From the NCBI GenBank assembly GCA_964036195.1, contig OZ038459.1, forward strand, positions 18,535,206 through 18,599,205: a DNA stretch of 64,000 nt. The letters are read 5' to 3'. Position 1 is the first letter of the stretch. Each line of letters starts with the position of its first letter. The position numbers and the translations under genes are program-made. The notes beneath the pieces were generated by a model, which was not told the DNA's origin, searched no databases, and saw only the letters and a program-made list of their open reading frames with translations. Shown one piece after another: positions 46,601-57,500 of this stretch. This stretch comes from Sphaerolaimus hirsutus. Taxonomy: Eukaryota; Nematoda; Chromadorea; Monhysterida; Sphaerolaimidae.

Positions 46601-48142
46601 CTTCAGAGACAAGCCATGGTGAAAAATTTTCTGACTGTGTCAGGTCTTTGTATCAGTTGAATGCGGAATCACCTCACAAGTTTCTGTGTGGCATTGGCAT
46701 CAATTGTACTGATCCACAGTATGTCAGTGGGCTGCTGGAAACTGTCATTGTGGAGGATGTCAACAATAATTTGCCTATTTTGGTTTATCCAAATAGGGGT
46801 GTAAAGTATCTTGCGGACACAGGGTTGGTTATCACATTTCTAGTGTTTGGTTGTAAGAGCTAGGCTTATGTTTTTCTGCTTTTTGATGTTTTGGAATTGT
46901 ATCCTGATTGTAAAGGGGACATGCATTGGCATGATGCCAATTATAAAGTATTTTTGGTATTATATGCTTATACACATGGTTGATTTTCAAACACTAATTC
47001 CATTTTATGATGTCGATTCAAAATGTAAAGCACAGGAGCAAAATCATGAGTGGTGTTATTTTCCCTTTTTACTTACAGTGCCATGATTTTTATACTGCGC
47101 AACTGTTCTGAAACTAATTTCTTAAACTAATTGAGGCGTCCAATTCTAAAAGTCGACAAGTCCAAAATATGAAAATTTCGAGTTAGGCCCGGAAACGTCA
47201 TCTGGGGCTACTTCTGCACATTTTTCATCATTTTCCATAAATTTTTTGACCTCACATGCCCATATGGCAAAGTGCCAAATTCGACATTTTTGGGGGAAAA
47301 TGCAAAAATTTTGGGCAAGAAGTCGTCAAGTCCACTTAGTTTTGGGCTAAAAGGCGACAAGTCCATCCTCCGATTCTTTTTTTGATGGGAAAAAAACGCA
47401 AGAAATGTGATAAGTCCACTATGGGCACCGATTTCTAAAAGGCGACAAGTGCATAATTTTCCCATAAGGCAGCCCATATTTTCCCATGAACAAAACTGTT
47501 CTCGCGTGCAAGAAGGCGACAAGTCCATTTCCCTCCCAAAAACAGTTTTGCTCTGACCGAATGGAATTTTATGGACACCCCATTTTTCACATATACGTTG
47601 AGATTAGGGGCTGAAAATTTGACACTTTATTGTCAACATATGGAACTTTATGAAAAGCATGAGAGAGCCAAATTGGACATGCACCACGGGCCTGGAATTG
47701 GCTCGGAAACTTAAAATGCTATTTACTCGAAATCACATTTTGTGGACTTGTCGACTTTTAGAATTAGACGCCTCAATTGCATAATCACTAAAAACTGCAG
47801 TCATAAACATGACATTCAACACAATGTTGAGGTAATCTAGCAAACACAAATACTAGGTACTTTTTATATATGTACTAGGGTTGGGAAATTGACACTTTCC
47901 TAAGGTAAATCCTTAGACTGATAATAACTTGCTGTTCACACCCACTCAGCTGGGATGCATGCAAATCAGGTGCCAAATTCACTAATTGCACTCAAGAGTG
48001 GATTGAAAATGGTTGGGTTGATAAGTGGGTCAAAGATTACAAGTGCAGTGTGATAGGTGGATGCTGCGCTGTTTTTTCAAGTGATGTGAAATTGTTGGCG
48101 GAATTTGTCAATTCTTCGGTTCCTTCAGGTAGCTGCCGCTGA
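43675..48142 (+). CDS. Homocysteine S-methyltransferase family protein, 8 exons
   Basis: Exons 43675-43947, 44010-44077, 44473-44588, 44800-44858, 45655-45747, 45991-46182, 46597-46823, 47950-48142; all phases close, 406 residues. The MmuM/plant HMT-like fold methylates homocysteine to methionine, using S-methylmethionine or S-adenosylmethionine, in the cytosol. Visible motifs: ILDGGMATELE, GCNIITTNTYQAT, ASIGPYACEL, FIAFETVPALREA, the first Zn ligand in GIGINC, YPNRG, and the paired Zn cysteines in VIGGCC. The core is about 350 residues; an ATG at 43831 (MSAGKVW) would give 354 residues, closer to the family length, so the start is uncertain between 43675, 43687 and 43831. Intron 2 appears to use a GC donor. 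Intron 3 is essentially one introner element. Intron 5 carries a TTGACA element and intron 7 a palindrome. Confidence 0.9.
44589..44799 (+). mobile_element. Introner-family element, copy F = HMT intron 3
   Basis: The intron starts exactly at the element left end, GTGCCAGTCCCAGATACTG. The right end reads GTCTGGTACTGGCCCCTG, then GTGTTTCAG supplies the acceptor nine bases further on. CTGGTG occurs at both edges (44586-44591 and 44788-44793). The joined exons keep the HMT frame in phase 1. Confidence 0.85.
44878..44935. repeat. Short tandem repeat, 17-base unit
   Basis: About three copies of CAAATTCTGAAATGTTT in HMT intron 4. Confidence 0.8.
45027..45541 (+). mobile_element. ATCTATC / CCGGAGG element with perfect 8-bp TSD, in HMT intron 4
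   Basis: CCCATATG is duplicated at 45019-45026 and 45542-45549. The terminal inverted repeats are CAGGGGTCTCC and GGAGACCCCTG. The inner layout is the same as in 32237-32758. This is the clearest member for defining the family ends. Confidence 0.92.
45765..45939. mobile_element. TTGACA-type MITE in HMT intron 5
   Basis: GGCCAACACACTAGTTGACA on the left and AACTAGTGTGTGGGCC on the right. Inner arms with GCCGCATTTGCATTTGTAG as in 37018-37324. Confidence 0.7.
46312..46475 (+). mobile_element. Introner-like element, degenerate copy M, in HMT intron 6
   Basis: The TGTCATGTAAAGTGTTATAC arm and the TTTGACACTTTACATTTCAC arm pair; the right end AAGGTGCGGAACTGCACCC is a mutated family end. It is embedded in a larger intron (46183-46596). 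Confidence 0.5.
47131..47776. mobile_element. Palindromic element, TTGAGGCGTC ends, in HMT intron 7
   Basis: TTGAGGCGTCCAATTCTAAA at the left and TTTTAGAATTAGACGCCTCAA at the right, with AGTCGACAAGTCC and GGACTTGTCGACT next to them. Further GCGACAAGTCC units recur inside. Diverged relatives with CGACTTTTTGC / GTGGACTT units are at about 43330-43690 and 61960-62530. Confidence 0.8.
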
Positions 48143-48327
48143 TGCTGAGGAATTTTGTTTCTGTTTTTATCGTTGAATCAGTAAAAGCTGGTGCCAATTC
48201 CGCACTCCACGTAATTTTGATTGACGGGTACAGCTATCAGTGGTAAGCGGAGTCACAAAGTGGCCACTCAAAGCTCGTTTTCATAATACTAACTTTTGGA
48301 GAATTCAATAATAGTGGAAATTTCTTC

Positions 48328-48788
48328 TAAAGCGGCGTTTACACTGACACGTGTGACGACAAAAACTTTTTGGGCTTTCAACTTTCTTTATGTCACGAAA
48401 ATTGAATAATTGTTGTGTCAGACACCTAGATCTCGATCACTCTTTCTGCCTAGGACAAACATAAATTTTTATATATGACGTTATCATACACAATAAAACG
48501 AAACAAAATTTTTGTCGTCACAGGTTGTCGGTTCGAGTTGTTCCCGGGAGCCTCGTTAACGAGGCTCCCGGGAACAACTCGAACCGACAACTTGTGACGA
48601 CAAATTTTCTTGTTTGTTTTATTGTGTATGATCACGTCATATATAAAAATTTATGTTTGTCCTAGGCAAAACGAGTGATCAAGATCTAGGTATCTGACAC
48701 AACAAATATTCAATTTTCGTCACATAACGAAAGTTGAAAGCCCAAAAAAATTTTGTCGTCACACGTGCCAGTGTAAACGCAGCTTAAA
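48328..48788. mobile_element. Near-perfect 460 bp palindrome
   Basis: The left end AAAGCGGCGTTTACACTG and right end CAGTGTAAACGCAGCTT. The two arms pair along their whole length and meet at GCCTCGTTAACGAGGC around 48550-48565, with GGTTCGAGTTGTTCCCGGGA in the left arm and its complement in the right. TAA lies at both outer edges, a possible 3-bp duplication. No ORF. It lies between HMT and MRPL55. Confidence 0.85.
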
Positions 48789-49223
48789 GTAACTTGGCTT
48801 GCCAGTTCCCATTCAAATTTCCACGTCTTACCACTTGTGTTATTCGCCTCTCATCGTCGTTCACTGTAATTTGCTGCGGCTGCTGAGGGTAGTTTGCGTG
48901 TTTCCGTTTCTGATTTCGTTCTTTTAAACAGTTTTTGTGGGCTGTTCGGGTCTAAGTATCCAATTCTTGTGCTTCATTGAAAAAAGAAGGAAGGGAAGGG
49001 CGTACTTGTCCCAAGTCTGAATTATCCATCAAGACTTTTAGCTGTACGTGAATCCTCATAATTGTCTGTTATATCAAGCGAAAGAGACTCGAAACAAACA
49101 AACTTTTTTGTCAATGTTTCTTTATCGCCGAGCTGAAGACAGTGCAATCGTAGCGATCTGTGGGCTTTGCACAGCGATCCAAAACCACTTCCCGGACTAT
49201 CCGCACGAATGTAGCCGTTGAAA

Positions 49224-50544
49224 ATGTCCGTGCGCCCGCTTCTCCGCGGGTCAGCTTCAATTTCCAATTGCTGCCTCCGCTTCAATCGCCACAACAGGTG
49301 ATTGTTTTTCCATTAAAATTCATTTTGTCGATTTTGTCCATTAAATCCGATTAAACCCAATTTTAGCAATCGCGCGGCACTGGGTCGCGTTCGAAGGACA
49401 GATCAGTTGCGGCAATACCGTACTTTGATAGTTCAGCCGGATGGGTCGACTATTGTGGCCAGGTATAAGGAACCTGTGAAGATTATTACTGTAAGCTTTT
49501 GGGGTGACTGTTTGTTGGTTTTGGATTTGGTTGATTTTGAAAAGCCATGAAATTTTCTTTTTCGGGTTTGACGCTTCGTAGGCAGACGTATTTATTCACG
49601 AGTCTTCGAAATCATCAATATCGCACCACATGTCGCAAATTTTGGTTATACAGTCGAACGTCTTTTCGGAAGTTCATCAAAAAGTTTTTGGATGAATAAG
49701 GCCCACCAAAAGGTTTAAAATTCTATTTCTTTTAGAAGGACATACAAGGGGGGAGGCATGTAACCCGTTTGGCATGTAGACAATATATCAGTTGTTTCCA
49801 GGTTTTCGACATTCCGGAGGGATAGCCAACTGAAAATTATTCTCGGGGCCTCGGTGCGGCTAAAGTATATATGGCAAAATGGAGCAAAATTTAGCGATTT
49901 TGAGTAAAAATTGGGGAACAATTGCTCAAAGTTTGCTCCACATAGATACCTAGGTAGTTGAGTGATTTGTGAGGGGATCGGCGTAGTAGCCTCGGGATGG
50001 ATAGATGGCTGAGCACCCTCCCCCATGGGACCCCCGCAACGAGACTAGATGCCAAGCGATTTACATGCCAAGCGAGCCTAGGTCGATGGCGGACACCTTT
50101 TACCAATCCCCCTTACACGTGACTGCATTATTTCCATCACAATGGGGCCGCGCACACTGAAACCGAATATTACGGCATACGCACGTTTTTGACAAATGCC
50201 GAATTAAATGCTGAATAGAAAAAAACTTGCTGAACCAAAATCGTCCAGACGTTTTCAAAATTCAATATGAAATGCCTAAAATGCTGAACTAAAACCGTCT
50301 GAACGGCAATTTTTCAATTCAGATTCGGCAGATGAAAAGTGCGTATGCCGAAATATTCGGTTTCAGTGTGCGCGGCCCCAATGTTTATGCCGCATTTTTT
50401 CAGTTACCGCTGGACATCGACCAATTATCAGAGCAGGACCGACGGTCACATTTAGCCATGCGCAAGCCCCAGATTCGCAGAGCGCAAACGGAGAACATCA
50501 AAGTCGATTTTGACCACGATTCTTATTTAAACATGTTCAAGTAG
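49224..50544 (+). CDS. MRPL55: Mitochondrial ribosomal protein L55, 3 exons, complete
   Basis: Exons 49224-49297, 49367-49490, 50404-50544 join in frame to 112 residues. This subunit of the large mitochondrial ribosome is imported into the matrix. The first ~25 residues (MSVRPLLRGSASISN) are basic and lack acidic residues, as in a mitochondrial presequence. The core carries the L55 signatures: TLIVQPDGSTIVARYKEP and LPLDIDQLSEQDRRSHLAMR, then a charged C-terminus ending HDSYLNMFK. Human L55 is slightly longer, mainly at the N-terminus. The start is the first ATG in the frame leading into exon 2. Intron 1 is only 69 bases. An AATAAA lies at 50915-50920 beyond a GGCGCC MITE. Confidence 0.92.
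49745..50040 (-). repeat. ATCTATC / CCGGAGG-related element in MRPL55 intron 2
   Basis: GGAGGGATAGCCAACTGAAA, GCGATTTTGAGTAAAAATTG and GGATGGATAGATGGCTGAGC blocks, matching the minus orientation of the family. Its ends differ and resemble the copy at 4370. Confidence 0.5.
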
Positions 50545-50551
50545 ACTATAT

Positions 50552-50790
50552 TAGTGATTGAAAAGCGCCAGAGAAAAGGGCGCCAGGCGCCAATGACGCC
50601 ATGGCGCTATTCGTAAACTGGGTACCACAGAAAAAGGGCGCCATGGGAATGTATGCGCCAGGCGGCACAGAAAGAGGGTGCCTTTCAGAAAGTTGGCGCC
50701 AGGGGTGGGGCGCCACAGAAAAAGGCGCCAATTGCGCCATGGCGCGGCGTCCTTAAATGGCGCCAGCGCCATGGCGCTATTCCATCACTA
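50552..50790. mobile_element. GGCGCC-rich MITE with AGTGATTG / CCATCACTA ends
   Basis: Starts TTAGTGATTGAAAAGCGCCA and ends TGGCGCTATTCCATCACTA. Dense GGCGCCA / ATGGCGC content. It directly follows the MRPL55 stop codon, so it is probably inside that gene's 3' UTR. Confidence 0.75.
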
Positions 50791-50914
50791 GATTATATGT
50801 TCGGTCGTAAAAATGTAGAGTTTTAATAGTCTGTTTTGTTAGCATAAATTGTCGCCATTTCGCTGCCCGTTTTTTTCCTTGGTGGAAATTTCCACTCGGT
50901 GATTTGGAATAAGA

Positions 50915-50920
50915 AATAAA
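50915..50920 (+). terminator. Candidate poly(A) signal for MRPL55
   Basis: AATAAA about 370 bases after the stop codon and beyond the inserted GGCGCC element. Confidence 0.4.
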
Positions 50921-51507
50921 CGCATGAAACGGGAGACTAGCGTAGTGATGGAAAAACGATTTTTTCAACGACCCTATTTTAGAACATTACAATTTTTTCA
51001 AATTCCATTGGATAGTGCTTGAATAATGGTATAAATACATAGAAGGTTAATATACATTGAGAATGATGTTTCCCACTGAAAGTGTGTAGAAGTACATTGG
51101 CTGGGTATTATATACTATACTAACATATCACGGCTTTTTATTACATGGTAGCGTGCAGGGATAGAATCGTTGACACTTTAAATGCCACAAAACCAATGAA
51201 AACAACCACCAATGTCAATTTGTATGTGAAACTGCACAAAATTTTGCAAAGCACCTTGTGAATGAGTGCTTAATTTCAACTGCGGTAAAAAAGACCGGTT
51301 TCGATGCATGCTGAAAAACCCACCGACCATCCAATACTAGAATATCATCATATCGAACGGCTAATCATTTTGCCAAGCCCACAATGTCGCATTACCGTAA
51401 AATTACCAATGTATTGCCAATTGCAGCTATATAAACATGTCCACAGAACAACGTCTGCTATCTGATACAGTTTTTTAACCCACGTGTGTCAAGTTTCGCA
51501 TGATAGA

Positions 51508-54500
51508 ATGAAGCGTGCTAGCGACGATCAGGTGCCAGTCTCATACTGTGTAAAATGTCATGTAAAATGTAAAATGTCATGCAAAGTGTCAAAAGTCATG
51601 TGAAATGCCCTGCAAGGTGGCAACCGAGTTGCCATTTTGCAGGGTATTTTACATGACCTTTGACACTTCGAATGACATTTGATATTTTGAATGGCATTTT
51701 ACAGGGTCTGGGACTGCCCCCAGTATGCGCCCACGCCCAAATACCCTGCGCGCCATGGCGCCAGTTTGGTGACCTCCGATCAAGTTGCAGTCAGATCCGG
51801 GGAACACGGTACCGGTGCACCACAGTTTTCTTCCGGTATGGCAATTGCGGTGCGGGGTTTGAAGTGGTTCGTTTGTCATTTTCAGGTTGTGTGTGTATTT
51901 GTTAAAACGTATATGTTTATCGAAAAATACCTATACTCGTGTACTGGGTATGTACGTTGACGTTACCTCTACAAAAATTCCCGTACTCTCTTTACGCACA
52001 CTTTAAAAGTACGTTAGTGCAGAAAGCGGAAAATTAATGGGGTGCATAAAAAGATAGAATGACCCTAAACGGATTGAGACTGCTGCAAAAATGGCAGCGG
52101 AAATGCTTTAACTTGCAATGGGTAGGACATGCGATGACCGTCATTTTTATTTTTCCTCATTTTTAAGTTTTACTGAGTATGAAATCGAAAAATTTTTCCA
52201 TTTTACGTTTTCCCTGAGTAAAAATATGTGTAATTACGTTTACTCACCTTTACGCAGTGTAAAAGCAAAAAAATTACGTTTTCTGTACTCAGACGTGAGT
52301 AAAAATAAAATACTTTCACGTTTACTTCCAAGAAGTACAGTACTTTGAACAACTCTGATTGTGTTTTCCCTCATTTTTCAGTCCGATCTGCTGGCAACTG
52401 CCGAATGATCCGTACATGACCGCTTGCGGCCACAGTTTTTGGTTAGCACTTGAAAGCTCTGGTAAGATATGGGGATCGGTGAAACTGCGCAATACTAAGC
52501 TTCACAGGAGCCGTCAATTTCATGGTTGCTGCCGCCCGTGCCTTGGTTAAGTGAATTTGCTCCCGTCCGGGGTAGTGATGTAAAAGGGCCTGAACCCGAT
52601 GCACAAGTTTACCCGGTGCACAAGCAATATCCGGTGCCAAAGTAGAACCGGACCCGGTTACCTCTCAAACGCTCCAGCTATCTACATATTTATCTGACGA
52701 TTTTTCTCACGTGTTTCCTTCTAAAGCTTGAAAAATCTTATTTATTGGGCCATATTGAACCCCTGTGAACCCCCCCCCCCCAAAAACGACAAGTATACAC
52801 ATGATTAGCGATGGAATGGCGCCATTTGAGGGCATCAAAGTACTCCGCACCATGGCATCCTTTTACTATCTTTGCTACTTGTGCACCGGCACAGTGCCAT
52901 GTAAAAGAACCATGGCGCTGGGGTTTGGAAAAGCTCCATGGCGCTTTTCTGGAGCTATTTATTCATGGCGCCGGGAACAAAACGCTTGGCGCTAAAGCAA
53001 AGGGTGCTTTTGGTGCTTGCCGCTGAAGTTCGGAAAAGCGTCATGGCGCGCTTGACGCCAAAGTTTTGGCGCTTTTAATATCACTACTCCAGGTTTCTAG
53101 ATAGTAACTCGCTCCTAAGTAGGGATAGATAGCTTAAAAAATTTGGGGAGGTTTCGTGGGGACGTAGCACAGCATAGTTAGGGTTACCCCCCAACCCCTA
53201 ATCCCTGCGCCCACGTATTACTTTCAGATGTCGCGCATATATACTCGTTTAACAACTACGTTTTCAAAATCACAGCCACTCGTGCATTTCGAGAAGTTTC
53301 GAGACTTCACCGCGGTGCCCCCAATGCAAAACAGAAAGTTCTGTGACTAATTTCGAGCAGTACGCATTTCCAAACACTGCCTTGAAATCGGTTGTCGACT
53401 GCGCCAGAATTAAAAAGGAGCCGCGCAGTGAGCAGTTAGATGGTGGAGATGTGAGTTTTTCATGATGGGATAAATTTGAGTAGTAAGTTCTGTAAGCAAT
53501 TTGATTTAATGGCAAAAAATGCGAGAAATAATAAAAAAGATTCCAAAATTCGAAAAGTTGAAATAAAGGTTCCAAAATTCGAAAACTATTTTACAGAAAA
53601 AAATTCGAAAAGTCGTTTTAGAACAACACTTTAAAAAACACAAAAATAAAAGAACTTTTCCAGGGGGTTTGCCATTATTAACAGTTTGTCAACCCCCATA
53701 CGCAGAATATCTCCAAAATCCTGTCACTGCTCAACTCACTGTCAGAATCGGAAATAGATTCCCTTTCATCTGAACTGTTGCGGCTCAAAAAATCCAGAGA
53801 GCAAAAACATGAAGATCACAAGTTGAACCGCGCTTTGACACTCTTTTTGTTGAATGAAATGATAAAAAGAAAAAATTGCGAAATGGATGATATGAAAAGA
53901 CAGTTGCAAACTATGCAGAAAGATAAGGAAATTCTGTTGGTCCGTAATTCTGGCATTCTTTGTTGGCATTCTGCCAATTTATTATCTGTCCATTCTTCGC
54001 TATTTCAGACTGAAGCGTCGAAATGCGCAGCACATACAACCGAAAGTTCTGAGGTCGGTTTAGTTTGTAATACTGAAAATAATGAGAGAAAAATTTCAAA
54101 TAAAAAAAAACGTTAAAAAATATTTTGAAATTACGCAGGTATATGTTCCGCATGCTGCGACTGCTTTTTCCAGTGAAAAATACCAGAGGGGTTGCTCTAT
54201 CTTGGACAAACATTTTGATGAGTTGTACAGAGAGTATTTGGACAAAAATGATAGAATTTCTGATGGTGTGATGAATTTTTGAATCCTATTCTCGCTTTGT
54301 TCCCCCGGGTTTCGAAAAAACGTTTTCTGAACAAAACTAATTCACTGAAAAAATGTTTTTGGTCCTTATCAACACTTTCAATTTAACCTGACATTCAAAA
54401 TCGACAGCCGATCTTCACTTGAATATTTTCTACCTGCGCCACACTTTTTTCTAATTTTTCATTTTCCCCACCTTTGCAGCCGCCAGCAGCCAATCAACAT

Positions 54501-57500
54501 TGAGCGATTTCGAATCAGTTGTGGCTTCGGTCACCAGCGTGGCGAACGGCCGCACCGTGGCCCGGCTCAATTTTAATGAACAATTCACTGCGACTAGAGG
54601 AGCTTCTGTTAACATCCTGTCCGGGTGTGTGTTTTTGCGTGTGTATTTCAAATAATTTTTTTTTTTTTTTTTGAAGTGAAATCTTTATTGTTTAGTTCTT
54701 TTCTGAATAGAAAAGTTGAAAAATATGAAAGTTCACGGGGAAAAGGCGAATGCCAGAACACCATGATTTTAAATATCCCTGAAACACCCCCACCTACCTA
54801 CCCAGAAAAAAGTGACGCCAAATTTTTACAAATTCAAACTCTCCCAACAGCATCGAATTCGACAAGGACGCCGAGTACTTCGTGTTGGCGGGCGTGAGCA
54901 AAAAGATCAAACTGTACAACTTCGAGCAGGTGATGCGCCAGGCAAATCTGCGACAGTCGCAAGTCGGCAGTGCGTCAGATGCGGATGTTGAGAGTAATAG
55001 CAATGATTCCGCTGGTGGGTGGACCTATTGTACGATCGGGATTGACTTTTCGGGATCAGAATCGTGATCGAGATTGTTTTTTTTTAGTTTTTGGGATCGG
55101 GACTGTTTTTTAGATTTTGGGATCGGTGTTTTGGACAAGGTTTTGATGTTAACGAGTTTTTTTTAATTTACCGCAAAAATGATCTAAAACACACTTGGAT
55201 GCCACGCTGGAGTGGTTGCTGGAGGTTTACGTTCACAGTTCTTGTGCAAAAATGTCATTTTACAAATTCGGCAATTTTCGGTATCTGAATCGGGACCGAA
55301 AACCCGGAAAATCTCGGGATCGGGACCGCGTTTGAACCATAGGTTTTTTAACAAGACATTCAAAAAAAACACCGGTCATCCCCAAACAAGTACTACAAAT
55401 ATCTGCCGCCACATTTACACAAACAGACACTTATGTACCTAGATCTGCGCACCTACAACGGGTACGAAAGTGAGGCGGACCCGTCGCAGCGGCACTACCC
55501 GCTCAGCGAGATGCAGTGCAGCGCGAAGATATCCTGCTGCAGCTTCAATTATCACTGCAAGCATCTACTCGCTAGCAGTGACTATGAAGGCACTGTGCAG
55601 CTGTGGGACGTTAATTCGGCCACTGCGCTGCGGCAGTACACTGTGGGTGGGACTTGTGGTTGGCTGTGGGGATGGGTGGAAAGTCTGAAAACGCTTTGAT
55701 GTCGGAGAAGTTTTTGAAATGATTCATGAAATTTTTTTTAATAGTTTTCTTTCGAGTCAGAATTGGGATGAACTCTATCCCAGAATTGGGATGAACCCAA
55801 GCGTTGTCCACGGGTATTCTAGATTTTGACCATCCGGTTGGGTTGGGTAGCTAGCAGATCGCTCCTCTGGAGGGATACATAATTATTAAAGTGAAAAAAC
55901 TATGAAAACTAGCGATTTATGTGTAAATTTGTGTAAAAGTTCTCAAAAATGGCTCCGGATAGCTAGATAGCTGACCGATTTTTTTTTGGGGGGGGGTGTC
56001 AGGCGTAGTAGCCAAAAAATTTGCCTCCGTGATAGATAGCTGAGCGGTGTGGGAGGTGGATTAACAGCCCAAACCCCCCCCCCTTCTCACCTTTTGCAAG
56101 CGCAGAACTCACAAATTGCCCCCCTCCCACAGGAGCACACGACCCGCTCCTGGACTGTGCACTTCCACGCGGGCCAGCCGCGCTGCCTGGCTTCCGGCGC
56201 CGACGACGGCACCATCAAGCTGTGGGACACCAACTCGCAGCACTCTGTGTGCACCCTCAACGCCAGGTGCCAGTCCCAGAACCCTGTTAAAGACACTAAA
56301 ATGGCATGTGTCATAAAGACCTTATGATGTGTCATGTGTATCCAAACCCTATTCTACATCATCCAAGTCGTATGCTTTTGTATCCAAATCTTACATTTTA
56401 CAACTAAATATTACATGATTTGGATTCAAAGAATAGAATAAGGTTTGGAACCAATAGAAAAAGATTTGGATACACATGACACTTTACTGGGTCTTTTACA
56501 CGACACATGACATTTTCCACGGTCAATTACAGGGTCTGGGACTGCCCCCAGGGTGAACGTGTGCTGCGTGCATTTCAACCCCGTCAGGCAGGACCTGTTG
56601 GCGGCCGGTTTGAGCAACCACGCCACGCATGTGTATGATATTAGAGCGCCCAGTAAACCAGTGAAGGTGCTCACTGGACATGCGAAGGCGGTGGGTTCTG
56701 GGGAGGGGGGATGTTTTTGAGGTAGACTACGCGGACTCCATGCCTGGCAATTTTCTGAAATTTTTCCAAAAAAAAATGAAATTATAGAAAGTAGGGAAAG
56801 GAAAAAAAGGTTAAAAGTAGCCATGATAGGTGTATTGCCGAAAATAGCTATTTTTAATGTGGAACTGGAGCAAAATTTAGCTATTTTGAGTAAAGATGCT
56901 CGCTAAGTAAAGTAGAGTAAAGTAAAGTTGCTTCACGTAGATATGTAGATAGCTGAACGCGGCATAGATAGATAGCTGATCGGCTTTTGGGGTAGATAGA
57001 TAGCTCTGGCCTATTTAGGGGAGGCAGCCCTCCCCCCGCTTGGAGACCCTTGTCGCAGCGTGATTTGCACGCTATTGGCACCTTCAAAAGGCAGTGTATT
57101 TTCACAGGTGTCCTACGTGCGTTTTCTATCCGACGGCGACCACTTGATATCGGCTAGCACCGACAGCTCGCTGCGGCTGTGGCAATTGGGCCGCGACTTA
57201 GTTGGCGATGATCAGGTGCCAGTCCCATACCCTGTGAAATGTCAAATGTCATGCAAAATGTCAAAGATCATATAAAATGTCCTGAAAAATGGCAAACGTA
57301 CGTTTGTCATTTTACAAGGCATTTTACATGACACTGAGTTTTGACACTGCATGACATTTTGCACGGCATTTTACAGGGTCTGGGACTGCCTCCAGGGTGA
57401 CCAGGCGGATGGAGTTGTCAAACGTGTGTTCACTGGACATGTGAATGAGAAGAACTTCGTCGGATTGTCTGTGGAAGGCGATATGGTGGTTTGCGGTCGG

